A stretch of 64,000 nucleotides of DNA from an uncultured Faecalibacterium sp. (GTDB taxonomy: Bacteria; Bacillota; Clostridia; Oscillospirales; Ruminococcaceae): positions 1-64,000 of the forward strand of contig CAKSWG010000005.1 in assembly GCA_934511465.1 (NCBI GenBank). The letters are read 5' to 3'. Positions within the stretch are counted from its first letter, which is position 1; each line of letters starts with the position of its first letter. The notes below the pieces were generated by a model that was given only the letters and a program-made list of their open reading frames with translations, had not been told where the DNA came from and ran no database searches. The position numbers were made by a program, and so were the translations under genes. Below are positions 42,524 through 51,207 of the stretch, piece by piece.

Positions 42524-44326
42524 TTAATAAAATTCGATGGAAAGCGCTTTTTGGAAGCGCAGGGTGATCTTGTAGATCGTCTCCGGCCATGCGGTGCGCA
42601 GGCGCGGGTCTGTGACGGGCACAGGCGTGACGGTGGCGGCTGCCGCCTGCGGGCCCAGCCGGATGCCGCCAAGCGTGCCCACGGTCAGGCCGTCTGCGGC
42701 AGGTGCGGGCATCTGCTCGGTGAGCAGGGTCAGCTCCACGGTGCCGGGCCAGTCTGTTTCGTCTTGCAGGCAGACGCCCTGCGCCCCCACCGAGACGGTG
42801 CGGCGGTAGGTGGTCAGCCCGTCCACGGGCGGGTAGGCCCCGGCAAGCTCGCCGGTGATGCTGTGTTCCGTGGTGCGCACATCCCGCGCGGCATACGCTG
42901 CGCCGGGCAGCTGCTGGGTTCCATCCGGGCCAAAGGTGGGCAGGTTGTGCCATGCGCTCTGCATGGTCCAGATCTCGTACCGCTGGGGGCTGAAGGTCTT
43001 TTGGGTGTAGCTTTCCACCCCGATATCAATGAGGAAGGGCCTGCCGTCCTTATAAAGCGTGATGCTGCCGGTGTCGTTGTGGTTGTGGCTGTCGCCGTTG
43101 GAGCCAAACTTTGCCCCCAGCAGCCAAGCGCCCTGCCGCGCGGCATATACGCCCACGCTTGGGTACCAGACGGTGCCCTGCTGCGGTTCGCGCAGGGTGC
43201 AGGCGGTCAGCTCGTTTTCCGCAAAGGCGGTGATCAGCCGGTACCACAGGTTGATGTGGGTGGTGGCGTCCGCACTTTGCAGGTGGTCCGGGTCGTCATC
43301 GGCGCGGAAGTCCGCCGCCGCCAGCGCACACAGGGCGCTGCTGCCCACGGCCTGCCCAAAGCGGTATTCCCGCGCGCCGCAGCGCCCGGCAAGCGGGCTG
43401 CAATCGCCAAAGTTGAGGTAGTAGGGGCCGCTGACATGCACATTGCGGATGTACTCGGCAATGTTTTTGATCTTGCTTTCCCGGAACAGCGGGCGGAATG
43501 CATCCGGCGCGGCCGTGGACAAAATTTCCAGGCAGCCCCACAGGGTGAGCCCCGCATGGCGGTAATATTGAGCGCCCTCGTTGCAGCAGCCGTCCGGGCC
43601 GTAATCCTTTAAAAAGCAGTCCAGACTGTACGCCGCCTGTTTGACGGCGGCCTGCCGCTGGGCTTGCGTGGTGGGCAGCAGGAATACTGTCAGCAGCACG
43701 TTCTGGGTGCACCAGCTTGTCCAGTTGCACATGGGCTCTGCACCGTTGCCCATCCACCAGAAATGACAGGAGAAATAAGGCGCAAGGATGCGGGCGTTCA
43801 GCTCCCGCTCCATGCGGGCCGTGATGCCGGGTGCGGCGGCGTCCAGCTCGGGCGCCAACAAGTACCGGGTCAGTGCCAGCAGTGCGCCGGTCTCGGCGGC
43901 AAACAGGTCCACGATGGGGCGGGTGGTGTCCGGCAGGGGAAGCTGCGGGGTGTCCCGCACATAGCTGTTGTGGGCGGGCAACTGCCATGCACTTTCCTCG
44001 CAGACGGCCCACACGGTGTCCGCGATGGCGTCCACAAAGCGGCCCTCATGCTCCACACACTCGGCGCACACCAGCGCGCACAGCCGTACCCGGCGGGAAA
44101 AGTAGGCGTCCTCCCACGCGGCGCGCTGTCCGGTGCGGATAAAATCCAGCCAGAGCGCAAGCGGCAGCGGCGCAAGGGGCTTTGCCAGCTCTGTTTCGCC
44201 CGCGCGCAGAAAACGGTTTTTTACCTGCTGGGGCAGGGCCTGCCATGCGGCGCGGTCTTTTGCGGGCGGGAAAGGCTGATAGCCGGGCAGGGTGTCCGGC
44301 AATTGGGAAAGACGTTCTTGAAACAT
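42524..44326 (-). CDS. Heparinase II/III family protein (polysaccharide lyase-like)
   Basis: A 600-residue protein. An alpha/alpha toroid region (about 60-380) is followed by the heparinase II/III beta-sandwich, with the hallmark segment N-G-D-S-H-N-H-N-D-T-G-S near residue 410 and R-P-F-L-I-D-I-G. The family cleaves uronic-acid polysaccharides by beta-elimination, leaving an unsaturated uronyl end. That is the exact substrate of the GH88 enzyme encoded divergently. There is no signal peptide, so it would act on imported oligosaccharides. Start at 44326 follows GAGGTG. Confidence 0.85.
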   Translation of the reverse strand: MFQERLSQLPDTLPGYQPFPPAKDRAAWQALPQQVKNRFLRAGETELAKPLAPLPLALWLDFIRTGQRAAWEDAYFSRRVRLCALVCAECVEHEGRFVDAIADTVWAVCEESAWQLPAHNSYVRDTPQLPLPDTTRPIVDLFAAETGALLALTRYLLAPELDAAAPGITARMERELNARILAPYFSCHFWWMGNGAEPMCNWTSWCTQNVLLTVFLLPTTQAQRQAAVKQAAYSLDCFLKDYGPDGCCNEGAQYYRHAGLTLWGCLEILSTAAPDAFRPLFRESKIKNIAEYIRNVHVSGPYYLNFGDCSPLAGRCGAREYRFGQAVGSSALCALAAADFRADDDPDHLQSADATTHINLWYRLITAFAENELTACTLREPQQGTVWYPSVGVYAARQGAWLLGAKFGSNGDSHNHNDTGSITLYKDGRPFLIDIGVESYTQKTFSPQRYEIWTMQSAWHNLPTFGPDGTQQLPGAAYAARDVRTTEHSITGELAGAYPPVDGLTTYRRTVSVGAQGVCLQDETDWPGTVELTLLTEQMPAPAADGLTVGTLGGIRLGPQAAAATVTPVPVTDPRLRTAWPETIYKITLRFQKALSIEFY

Positions 44327-44337
44327 AACTGCACCTC

Positions 44338-45600
44338 TTACAAGCTCTGCTGATACTCTCTTGGGCTCAGACCAGTGACCTTTTTGAACACCTTGGAAAA
44401 GTAGAACGAGCTTTCGTAGCCGAGTTTTTCCGCAATCTCGTACACCTTCAGATCGCCCTGTTCCAGCATTTCTTTGGCGGCGGCGATGCGCGTTTCGGTA
44501 ATGTACTCCACAAAGCCGCTGTCACCGTATTTGCCAAACAGCTGGCTGAGGTAATTCGGGGAGAAATTGAACACCGCCGCCACATCGGCCAGCGTCAGCT
44601 TTTCCGAAAGATGGTTCTGGATGTATTCCTGCACCTGCGCCACCACCTGCATTTTGCCCGCGGTGGCGTCGCCGTCGCTCACCTCCACAAACTGGATGGG
44701 TTCCTCGGCGGTGAGGATGGGCTGCAAATGGGCGTTTTCGCGGCAGCGGCGGGCAAGGCCCAGCAGGGAACCGGTGGGCCGTCCCACAGCCCACAGCAGT
44801 CGGACGGTAAAGTAGTTGTACAAGATCTGGCTGGCGCGCTCCAGCAAAGGCCGCAGCACGGCGCGGTAGTTCCGGCTCTGCAATTCAGTCAGGCAGAACA
44901 GCACGTTGCAGCGCATGGCATCCGTGCCGGTCACGTAGCAGGGCAGATAGTTTTGCAGGGTGTTTTCCAGCATCCGCGCGCAGGAAAAACTCAGTTTCAG
45001 CTGTTGGGCGGGCACCAGCGCGGTGTTGGCGCACAGTTCACAGCTGGCCACCAGATAGCTGTCGCTGTGCAGGTCCAGCTCCATGTGCTGCAAGGGCTGC
45101 TCAAGCTCGCTCTCGTCTTGGAACAGCCCGGCGTACAGCCGCACAAAAAAGCGCTCCTGATAGGTGCGCACGCTCTCGGCCAGATTTTCCTGCACCGGCA
45201 TCTCGCCCAGCAAGGCACGCTCCTTTTTTACCTTTTCGGCGGCGCGGGCCAGTGCGCTTTGCAGGTTTTCCGGCGTCAGGTCCAGTTTTACAAGGTAATC
45301 CACCACGCCGGCACCCATGGCCTGCTTGATATAGTCAAATTCTTCAAAGCTGGTCAGCATGATGAACGCGGGCAGCGGGCCCCGCTCCCGGCAGGTGCGG
45401 GCCAGTGTCAGGCCGTCCATCAGGGGCATTTTGACGTCCGCCACCACGATATCCGGCTTTTCGCGCTCGATGGTCTCAAGGGCCTGTTTGCCGTTGCGGG
45501 CGGTGCCGCACACGGTATAGCCCAGCTTTTCCCATTCCAGCATTCCCTGCAAACCAATGAGCACCAGCGGCTCATCATCCACAAGCAGTATCCGCAGCAT
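44338..45600 (-). CDS. YesN-type AraC-family response regulator
   Basis: A 420-residue regulator. A receiver domain (1-120) has D-D-E, phosphoacceptor Asp in V-A-D-V-K-M-P and a lysine in Y-L-V-K-L-D. A variable middle follows, then a C-terminal AraC helix-turn-helix pair (about 325-420) with the signature Y-E-S-S-F-Y-F-S-K-V-F-K-K-V-T-G-L-S-P. It should activate the divergent transport and enzyme operon. It overlaps the kinase gene by 26 bases. Confidence 0.93.
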   Translation of the reverse strand: MLRILLVDDEPLVLIGLQGMLEWEKLGYTVCGTARNGKQALETIEREKPDIVVADVKMPLMDGLTLARTCRERGPLPAFIMLTSFEEFDYIKQAMGAGVVDYLVKLDLTPENLQSALARAAEKVKKERALLGEMPVQENLAESVRTYQERFFVRLYAGLFQDESELEQPLQHMELDLHSDSYLVASCELCANTALVPAQQLKLSFSCARMLENTLQNYLPCYVTGTDAMRCNVLFCLTELQSRNYRAVLRPLLERASQILYNYFTVRLLWAVGRPTGSLLGLARRCRENAHLQPILTAEEPIQFVEVSDGDATAGKMQVVAQVQEYIQNHLSEKLTLADVAAVFNFSPNYLSQLFGKYGDSGFVEYITETRIAAAKEMLEQGDLKVYEIAEKLGYESSFYFSKVFKKVTGLSPREYQQSL

Positions 45601-47395
45601 GGTCGTTTCCTTTCTTCTGATACGGCAGCCGGATGGTCACTTCGGTGCCAATGTCCTCTTCGCTTTCAATGTGCAGGCCGTACCCTTCGCCAAAGGAATA
45701 CTGGATGCGGCGGTTCACGTTCCACAGGCCCACATGGCGGAACTTTTCGGCACGCTCAGCCTCCGCAGCGGGCTCGTCCAGCAGATGCTCCACCACCTCC
45801 GGCGGCATGCCCACGCCGTCGTCGGTCAGCCGCAGCAGCACATCGCCGGTGGCGGGGTCGGTGGAGATATCCAGCAGCACGCTGCCGTGGCCGCCTTTTG
45901 GCTCCAGCCCGTGGAAGATGGCGTTTTCCACCAGAGGCTGCAAGGTGAAGCGGGGGATCATGCAGCGCTGGCAAAGGCGCTCGTCCTCAATGCGGGAGAC
46001 CTCGATCTCCAAATCACCGCCGTAGCGGTACTGCTGGATGGTAAAGTAATCGTTCAGCAAAGCCAGCTCCTCCTGCAAAGGCACAAGCTTTTCGGTGCCC
46101 TTGGAGATGCTCTTGGTCAGCCGGGCAAAGGCCGTTACCATCTCGGCAATGCCGGGTGCGTGCTGAATGGTGGCCATCCAGCGGATGCTGTTGAGGGTGT
46201 TGTAAATAAAGTGGGGGTTCACCTCATTTTGCAGCATCCGGTATTCCAGCTCCTGCTTTTTGCGCTCGTCGTCGATGCGGCGGTCCATCAGCTCGCTCAC
46301 ATTGGCGGCCAGCCGGTTGATGCCGCGGCCGACATCGCCCAGTTCGTTGTTCCACTCCACAGCCGGGTCGGCGGTAAAATCGCCGCCGCCCACGGCTTCA
46401 ATGCGCTTTTGCAGCGCTTCCACCGGGCGGGTGATCACCCATTCCAGCCAGTGCTGCATGACAAAGCTCAGCCCCCACACAAGGGCAAGGCCCAGCACCA
46501 GCAGCCACACATACACATGGCGCTGCTGCAAAAAGGTGCTTTCCGGCAGCACCTGCACCAGCGCCGCGCCGCGTCCGTCCAGCACCACCTTGACTGCAAA
46601 ATAGCGCCGGCCGTCTTTCTGGAAGCGGCCCTGCCATGCAGACTGCCGCCATGTGCGGTTCTCGGCGGTGGAACGCAGGGTGTAGGGGATGGCGGCAAGG
46701 GTGTTTTCCACCTGCGTCAGGCGGCCGTCTGTGATCTGCCACAGCTGGTTGCCCATTTCCCAGTAAAGGGCGCTGCCTTCGCTCATGGTATAGCCCGCTG
46801 CCGGGCTGGTGATCACCGAGGCGTCCAGCGCCAGATATGCCGTGCCGCGGTGCAGGGTGCCCCTGCCGGAGCGGATGGGCTGGCTGAGCACAAGGCAGGC
46901 GGGATGTGTGGCCATGAGCGGGTCGGTGGTGAACTGCATCCCGTAGCCCTGCTGCAAAAACAGGGCCACGCTGCTGCGGTTCAAAGCCGAGGAGCTGTTC
47001 AGCGCGCCGAACTGTAAGTGGCGGTCATTCTCGTTGCTCATAAAAAAGCGGAGGATATTGCTGTATAAGGGGCTGGAATAGTATTTTTCCTGCGCCGCCT
47101 CATAGGCTGCGATGGTCTGGGCGCCGTTGACCTCCGTCTGCGAGAGGTAGCGGCGCACGGTGCCGTCGGTGGATGCCCAGTTCAAAAGGGCGTTGGCGTC
47201 GTTCAGGCTGGTCTCGATGCTGGTGGCCACCAGCCGCAGGTTGAACTCTGCCGCTTGCAGGGTGTTGGTGCGCACGTACTGGTTGGAAAGGAGGAACAGC
47301 GCCGCGCACACGGCCAGCGAGGTGAGGGTGGTAAAGATGCGCATGCTCCACACGATCTGCCGCCGCAGCGAAAAGCGGTGTCTGGGCCAGGCCAT
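45575..47395 (-). CDS. YesM-type sensor histidine kinase
   Basis: A 606-residue kinase with two transmembrane helices (about 19-37 and 300-320) flanking an extracytoplasmic sensor of about 260 residues. A HAMP-like linker leads to the His_kinase domain with N-E-V-N-P-H-F-I-Y-N-T-L-N-S (the phosphorylated histidine) and an ATPase domain with G-V-G-M-P and H-V-G-L-W-N-V. Such kinases sense extracellular oligosaccharides. The start has GGAGGGG upstream. Confidence 0.93.
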   Translation of the reverse strand: MAWPRHRFSLRRQIVWSMRIFTTLTSLAVCAALFLLSNQYVRTNTLQAAEFNLRLVATSIETSLNDANALLNWASTDGTVRRYLSQTEVNGAQTIAAYEAAQEKYYSSPLYSNILRFFMSNENDRHLQFGALNSSSALNRSSVALFLQQGYGMQFTTDPLMATHPACLVLSQPIRSGRGTLHRGTAYLALDASVITSPAAGYTMSEGSALYWEMGNQLWQITDGRLTQVENTLAAIPYTLRSTAENRTWRQSAWQGRFQKDGRRYFAVKVVLDGRGAALVQVLPESTFLQQRHVYVWLLVLGLALVWGLSFVMQHWLEWVITRPVEALQKRIEAVGGGDFTADPAVEWNNELGDVGRGINRLAANVSELMDRRIDDERKKQELEYRMLQNEVNPHFIYNTLNSIRWMATIQHAPGIAEMVTAFARLTKSISKGTEKLVPLQEELALLNDYFTIQQYRYGGDLEIEVSRIEDERLCQRCMIPRFTLQPLVENAIFHGLEPKGGHGSVLLDISTDPATGDVLLRLTDDGVGMPPEVVEHLLDEPAAEAERAEKFRHVGLWNVNRRIQYSFGEGYGLHIESEEDIGTEVTIRLPYQKKGNDHAADTACG

Positions 47396-47435
47396 ACGAT
47401 ACCCCTCCTTCCAAAAGGTAAAATCTACCGCTTAT

Positions 47436-47464
47436 AAAGTAACGGTTTCCAAGGGCTTTGTCAA
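47436..47464 (-). promoter_or_regulatory. Promoter of the sensor/regulator/heparinase operon
   Basis: Minus-strand TTGACA (47459-47464), 17 bases, TACTTT (47436-47441), about 40 bases before the kinase start. Confidence 0.55.
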
Positions 47465-47525
47465 CGCCTTTTTACATGAAAATTGTATACTTTTCACGGT
47501 TTTGCACTGTAACAAATTTGTAATC

Positions 47526-47603
47526 TGTGCAAGAAAGAGAGAAAGTGCAGGACGCAGCGCAAGAAAGTGCATGTTTTTTGGAAAGAACCGGAAAAAGTGC
47601 AGT
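47526..47603 (+). promoter_or_regulatory. Direct-repeat cluster, candidate YesN operator
   Basis: AAAGTGCA occurs three times in the same orientation (47542, 47564, 47594), and GCAAGAAAG twice (47529, 47558). All lie between the divergent operons and about 45-120 bases before a TATCCT (47646-47651) that may be the -10 box of the transporter operon. AraC-type regulators usually bind such direct repeats upstream of weak promoters. The binding is inferred. Confidence 0.5.
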
Positions 47604-47739
47604 CCGGCCCGAAAGATTTCCATTCCGGTTTTGCCGGTTTTGAGGTATCCTAGTGTCAACAAAAGCGAGCGGCTCCCGGGTACACGCAGGGAAGGCCGCT
47701 GCACAAAAATACCAACTGCCCTGAAGGAGGACAAGACTT

Positions 47740-49065
47740 ATGAAAAAGATCTCGCGTCGTTCGTTCCTCGCTGCTGCCGCTGCCTGCGGCGCTGCTGCTG
47801 CCCTGACCGCCTGCGGCGGCTCTGCAAGCTCCACTGCAACCGCTTCTTCCGCAGCCGGTTCCACCGCTGCTTCTTCTGCTGCCGCTTCCGGCCCCGTCAC
47901 CTTGCAGTGGGCCGTGTGGGATAAGGAATCCACGCCCTACTGGCAGGCCATGGCCGACGGCTACATGGCAGGCCACAGCGATGTGACCATTGAGATGGTG
48001 GACCTTGGCTCCAGCGATTACATGACCGTTCTGGCTACCCAGCTGGCCGGCAGCGCCGATCTGGACATCCTGACCATCAAGGATATCCCCGGTTACGCAA
48101 ACCTGATCAATCTGGACTACTTGCAGCCCCTGAACGATGTGCTGACCCGCAACACCGCAGACTTCAACGGCACCATCGAGCAGCTGACCACCGACGACGG
48201 CAACTTCTACGCCGTGCCCTTCCGCAGCGACTTCTGGGTGCTGTTCTACAATAAGGACCTGTTCGATGCCGCCGGCGTGGACTACCCCTCCAACGATCTG
48301 ACGCTGGAAGATTACGATGCACTGGCCCGCAAGATGACCAGCGGCTCCGGCGATAGCAAGGTCTACGGCTGCCACTACCACACTTGGCGCTCTGCCGCTT
48401 CGCTGTTCTCCATTCTGGACGGCAAGCACACCATCATCGATGGCAACTACGACTTCATGAAGGACACCTACGATATGGTCATTGCCCAGCAGAAGGACGG
48501 CATCTGCATGGACTACGGCTACCTCAAGACCTCTTCGCTGCACTACTCCGCAGCGTTTGAGAACCAGCAGTGCGCCATGGTCAACATGGGCAGCTGGTTC
48601 ATCTCCACGCTGGAAGCTTACATGAAGGATGCGGAAACCAAGTTCAACTGGGGCATCGTGAAGTATCCGCACCCGGCAGGCGCACCCGCAGGCTCTACGC
48701 TGGGCACCGTGACCAGCCTTGCCATCAATGTGGATTCCCCCAAGGCAGAAGCCGCTGCCGACTTTATCAACTGGTGTGTCTCCGAAGAGGGCGCACAGGC
48801 CATTGCCAAGACCGGCACCTTCCCCGCATGCGGCTCCGACGCCACCAGCGACATCATCAAGGCCACCGAGGGCTTCCCTGAGGACGCAAACTCTGTGGAC
48901 GCACTGACCACCAGCAATGTCTATCTGGAAATGCCCTACACCCAGTACGCTTCCGACATTGAGACCATCCTCAATGCCGAGCATGACGCCATCATGACCA
49001 TGAGCGAGACCGTGGACGAAGGCATCCAGAACATGAACGATCAGGTGCCCGCCGTTCTGGGCTGA
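47740..49065 (+). CDS. CUT1 ABC transporter sugar-binding lipoprotein
   Basis: A 441-residue extracellular solute-binding protein. The signal peptide has twin arginines (S-R-R-S-F-L) and a lipobox L-T-A-C (Cys25), followed by a Ser/Ala/Thr linker to about residue 50 and the family 1 binding fold. It should capture oligosaccharides for the two permeases downstream. A strong hairpin after the gene probably boosts its level relative to the permeases. The ATG at 47740 follows GAAGGAGGA. Confidence 0.93.
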   Translation: MKKISRRSFLAAAAACGAAAALTACGGSASSTATASSAAGSTAASSAAASGPVTLQWAVWDKESTPYWQAMADGYMAGHSDVTIEMVDLGSSDYMTVLATQLAGSADLDILTIKDIPGYANLINLDYLQPLNDVLTRNTADFNGTIEQLTTDDGNFYAVPFRSDFWVLFYNKDLFDAAGVDYPSNDLTLEDYDALARKMTSGSGDSKVYGCHYHTWRSAASLFSILDGKHTIIDGNYDFMKDTYDMVIAQQKDGICMDYGYLKTSSLHYSAAFENQQCAMVNMGSWFISTLEAYMKDAETKFNWGIVKYPHPAGAPAGSTLGTVTSLAINVDSPKAEAAADFINWCVSEEGAQAIAKTGTFPACGSDATSDIIKATEGFPEDANSVDALTTSNVYLEMPYTQYASDIETILNAEHDAIMTMSETVDEGIQNMNDQVPAVLG

Positions 49066-49145
49066 TCAAGGCTGACTGCACAGCTTTTCTTCCCTGTACT
49101 TATAGTTTCTTCTTCATCTCCCATTTATAGACTTCATCGTGCACC

Positions 49146-49171
49146 GGAGGGCGGGCGAAAGCCCGCCCTCC
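49146..49171 (+). promoter_or_regulatory. Strong hairpin between binding protein and permease genes
   Basis: An 11-base perfect stem GGAGGGCGGGC/GCCCGCCCTCC closed by GAAA. There is no T run, so it is more likely an mRNA 3'-end stabiliser or partial attenuator than a full terminator. Confidence 0.65.
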
Positions 49172-49201
49172 ACCTCTTTGTGTGAAGAAAGGAGGCTCCT
49201 T

Positions 49202-50128
49202 ATGGCAAGCGCCGCCGCAACGCAAAAAGCGCCCCGTAAAGTGCTGAAAAAATCCACCCGCGATTCCCTCATCGCCTATTCCTTCATTGCGCCGAACTTC
49301 ATCGGCTTCTGCGTGTTCACGCTGGTGCCCATGGTATTCGCCATCGCGCTGGCCTTCTGCTCGTGGGATGGCCGCCATGCCATCCAGTTTGTTGGGCTGG
49401 ATAACTTCATCAAGCTGTTCAGCAGCGACAAAATTTTTCAGGCGGCGCTCAAAAACACCATCGTCTACGTGATCGGCACCGTGCCGCTGACACTGGTGTG
49501 CAGCTTGGCCATGGCCGTGCTGCTGAACCAGAACGTGAAGCTGCGCAACTTCTTCCGCACGGTGGCGTTCTTCCCGTACGTTGCCTCGCTGGTAGCGGTG
49601 GCAGCGGTGTGGAACATGATCTTCAACCCGTCCATGGGCCCCATCAACATGATCCTGAACCAGTTCTTCGGCGTCGCTGTGGAAAACCTGCCCCGCTGGG
49701 CCGCCGGTAAGGACACCGCCATGCTCACGGTCATTCTGTTCAGCGTGTGGAAGAACATGGGCTACTACATGGTCATCTATCTGGCCGGCCTGCAAGGCTG
49801 CAACCCGGACCTGAACGAAGCCGCTGAGCTGGACGGTGCCAACCGCTGGCAGCAGTTCTGGCACATCACCCTGCCGCAGCTGCGCCCCACCACCTTTTTT
49901 GTGGTGATCATGCTCACCATCTCCGGCTTCAAGGTGTACGACCAGATGTACATGATCACGCAGGGCGGCCCCGGTACCGCTACCATGACGCTGGTGTACT
50001 ACATTTATAATGTGGCCTTCGTCAACACCCCCAAGTACGGCTATGCAAGTGCCATCTCCATGGTGCTGTTCGTGCTGGTGCTGATCGTCACGATCGTCCA
50101 GTTCCGCGGCTCCAAGGGCGAGAACTGA
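49202..50128 (+). CDS. CUT1 ABC transporter permease 1 (MalF/UgpA-type)
   Basis: A 308-residue permease with six helices and the coupling EAA loop E-A-A-E-L-D-G-A-N-R-W-Q-Q-F. It pairs with permease 2 and needs an ATPase encoded elsewhere, presumably a shared MsmK/UgpC-type protein. The ATG at 49202 follows AAAGGAGG. Confidence 0.94.
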   Translation: MASAAATQKAPRKVLKKSTRDSLIAYSFIAPNFIGFCVFTLVPMVFAIALAFCSWDGRHAIQFVGLDNFIKLFSSDKIFQAALKNTIVYVIGTVPLTLVCSLAMAVLLNQNVKLRNFFRTVAFFPYVASLVAVAAVWNMIFNPSMGPINMILNQFFGVAVENLPRWAAGKDTAMLTVILFSVWKNMGYYMVIYLAGLQGCNPDLNEAAELDGANRWQQFWHITLPQLRPTTFFVVIMLTISGFKVYDQMYMITQGGPGTATMTLVYYIYNVAFVNTPKYGYASAISMVLFVLVLIVTIVQFRGSKGEN

Positions 50129-50145
50129 GAAAGGAGGAAGAGTTT

Positions 50146-51006
50146 ATGGCTTCTGCTGTTATCAAGGACCACGCTTCCCAGAAGCGCCGCAATTTCATCT
50201 CCAAGTTCCTGATCTATTTCTTCCTTATCGTGATCACGGCCTGTATGCTGCTGCCGTTTTTGTGGATGCTGTCCTCGTCCTTCAAACTGAACAAGGATGT
50301 GTTCGGCTTCCCCATCCAGTGGATCCCCAAGAACCCCCGCTGGCAGAACTATGTGGACATCTGGACGCAGATCCCGCTGCTCACCTTCGTGAAGAACACG
50401 GTCAAGATCACCATCGTCGTCACGCTGTTGCAGCTGTTCACCTCGTCCTTTGCAGCCTACGCCTTTGCCAAGATGCAGTTCAAGGGCAAGAATGCGCTGT
50501 TTCTGGGCTACATTGCCACCATTGCAGTGCCTTGGCAGGCTTACATGGTGCCCCAGTTCATGATGATGAGCTCGTGGCATCTGAACAACACCCATCTGGC
50601 TATCATGTGCTTGCAGGCGTTCAGCGCCTTTGGCGTGTTCCTGATGAAGCAGTTCTATGAGGGTGTGCCCAGCGAGCTGTGTGAAGCCGCCCGCATCGAC
50701 GGCCTGAGCGAGTACGGCATCTGGTGGCACATCATGCTGCCGCTGAGCCTGCCGGCACTGTCCACGTTGACCATCTTCACCTTCGTCAATACGTGGAACG
50801 ACTTCCTTGGCCCCCTGATCTACCTGACCAAGACCGAGCTCAAGACCATCCAGATCGGTCTGCGCATGTTCATCACCCAGTATTCGGCAGAGTACGGCCT
50901 GATCATGGCGGCGTCCGTTGTGGCGCTGATCCCGGTGCTGATCGTGTTCCTCTCCCTGCAAAAGTACTTTGTGCAGGGCGTGGCCTCCACCGGCATCAAG
51001 GGTTAA
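50146..51006 (+). CDS. CUT1 ABC transporter permease 2 (MalG/UgpE-type)
   Basis: A 286-residue permease with six helices and the EAA loop E-A-A-R-I-D-G-L-S-E-Y-G-I-W. It starts 17 bases after permease 1 with AAAGGAGG upstream. A terminator follows, yet the enzymes downstream lie on the same strand and may be partly read through. Confidence 0.94.
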   Translation: MASAVIKDHASQKRRNFISKFLIYFFLIVITACMLLPFLWMLSSSFKLNKDVFGFPIQWIPKNPRWQNYVDIWTQIPLLTFVKNTVKITIVVTLLQLFTSSFAAYAFAKMQFKGKNALFLGYIATIAVPWQAYMVPQFMMMSSWHLNNTHLAIMCLQAFSAFGVFLMKQFYEGVPSELCEAARIDGLSEYGIWWHIMLPLSLPALSTLTIFTFVNTWNDFLGPLIYLTKTELKTIQIGLRMFITQYSAEYGLIMAASVVALIPVLIVFLSLQKYFVQGVASTGIKG

Positions 51007-51019
51007 ACAAACTACCCGT

Positions 51020-51056
51020 AAGCGGGGCGTGGGCAATACCCGCGCTCCGCTTTTTT
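51020..51056 (+). terminator. Terminator after the transporter genes
   Basis: A GC-rich hairpin (AGCGGGGCGTGGG against CCCGCGCTCCGCT) followed by six T, 14 bases past the permease 2 stop. Confidence 0.85.
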
Positions 51057-51061
51057 GTTTG

Positions 51062-51191
51062 ACCCTCTCAGTCAAACCCTGACGGGTTTGCCAGCTCTCC
51101 CGAAGGGCGAGCCTCTATGCATCTTACGGTTACAAATAAAAAGGCTCCCCCTTTCGGGGGAGCTGGCGAGCGAATGCGAGCCTGAGAGGGT
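51062..51191. repeat. Cloverleaf-like palindromic element, REP-type (most complete copy)
   Basis: Outer arms ACCCTCTCAG (51062-51071) and CTGAGAGGGT (51182-51191) enclose three perfect sub-hairpins: AAACCC/GGGTTT, GCTCTCCC/GGGCGAGC and GCTCCCCC/GGGGGAGC. It encodes nothing. Related shorter forms lie at 13193 and 34519. It ends 16 bases before the beta-glucuronidase start, so it forms part of that leader. Confidence 0.75.
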
Positions 51192-51207
51192 TCTAAGGAG
51201 GTTGTCT

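Noticed and set aside
47740..47815. True Tat-dependent export of the sugar-binding protein
   Set aside because: The twin arginines fit, but sugar-binding lipoproteins are normally Sec exported and no Tat genes are in view; not claimed.
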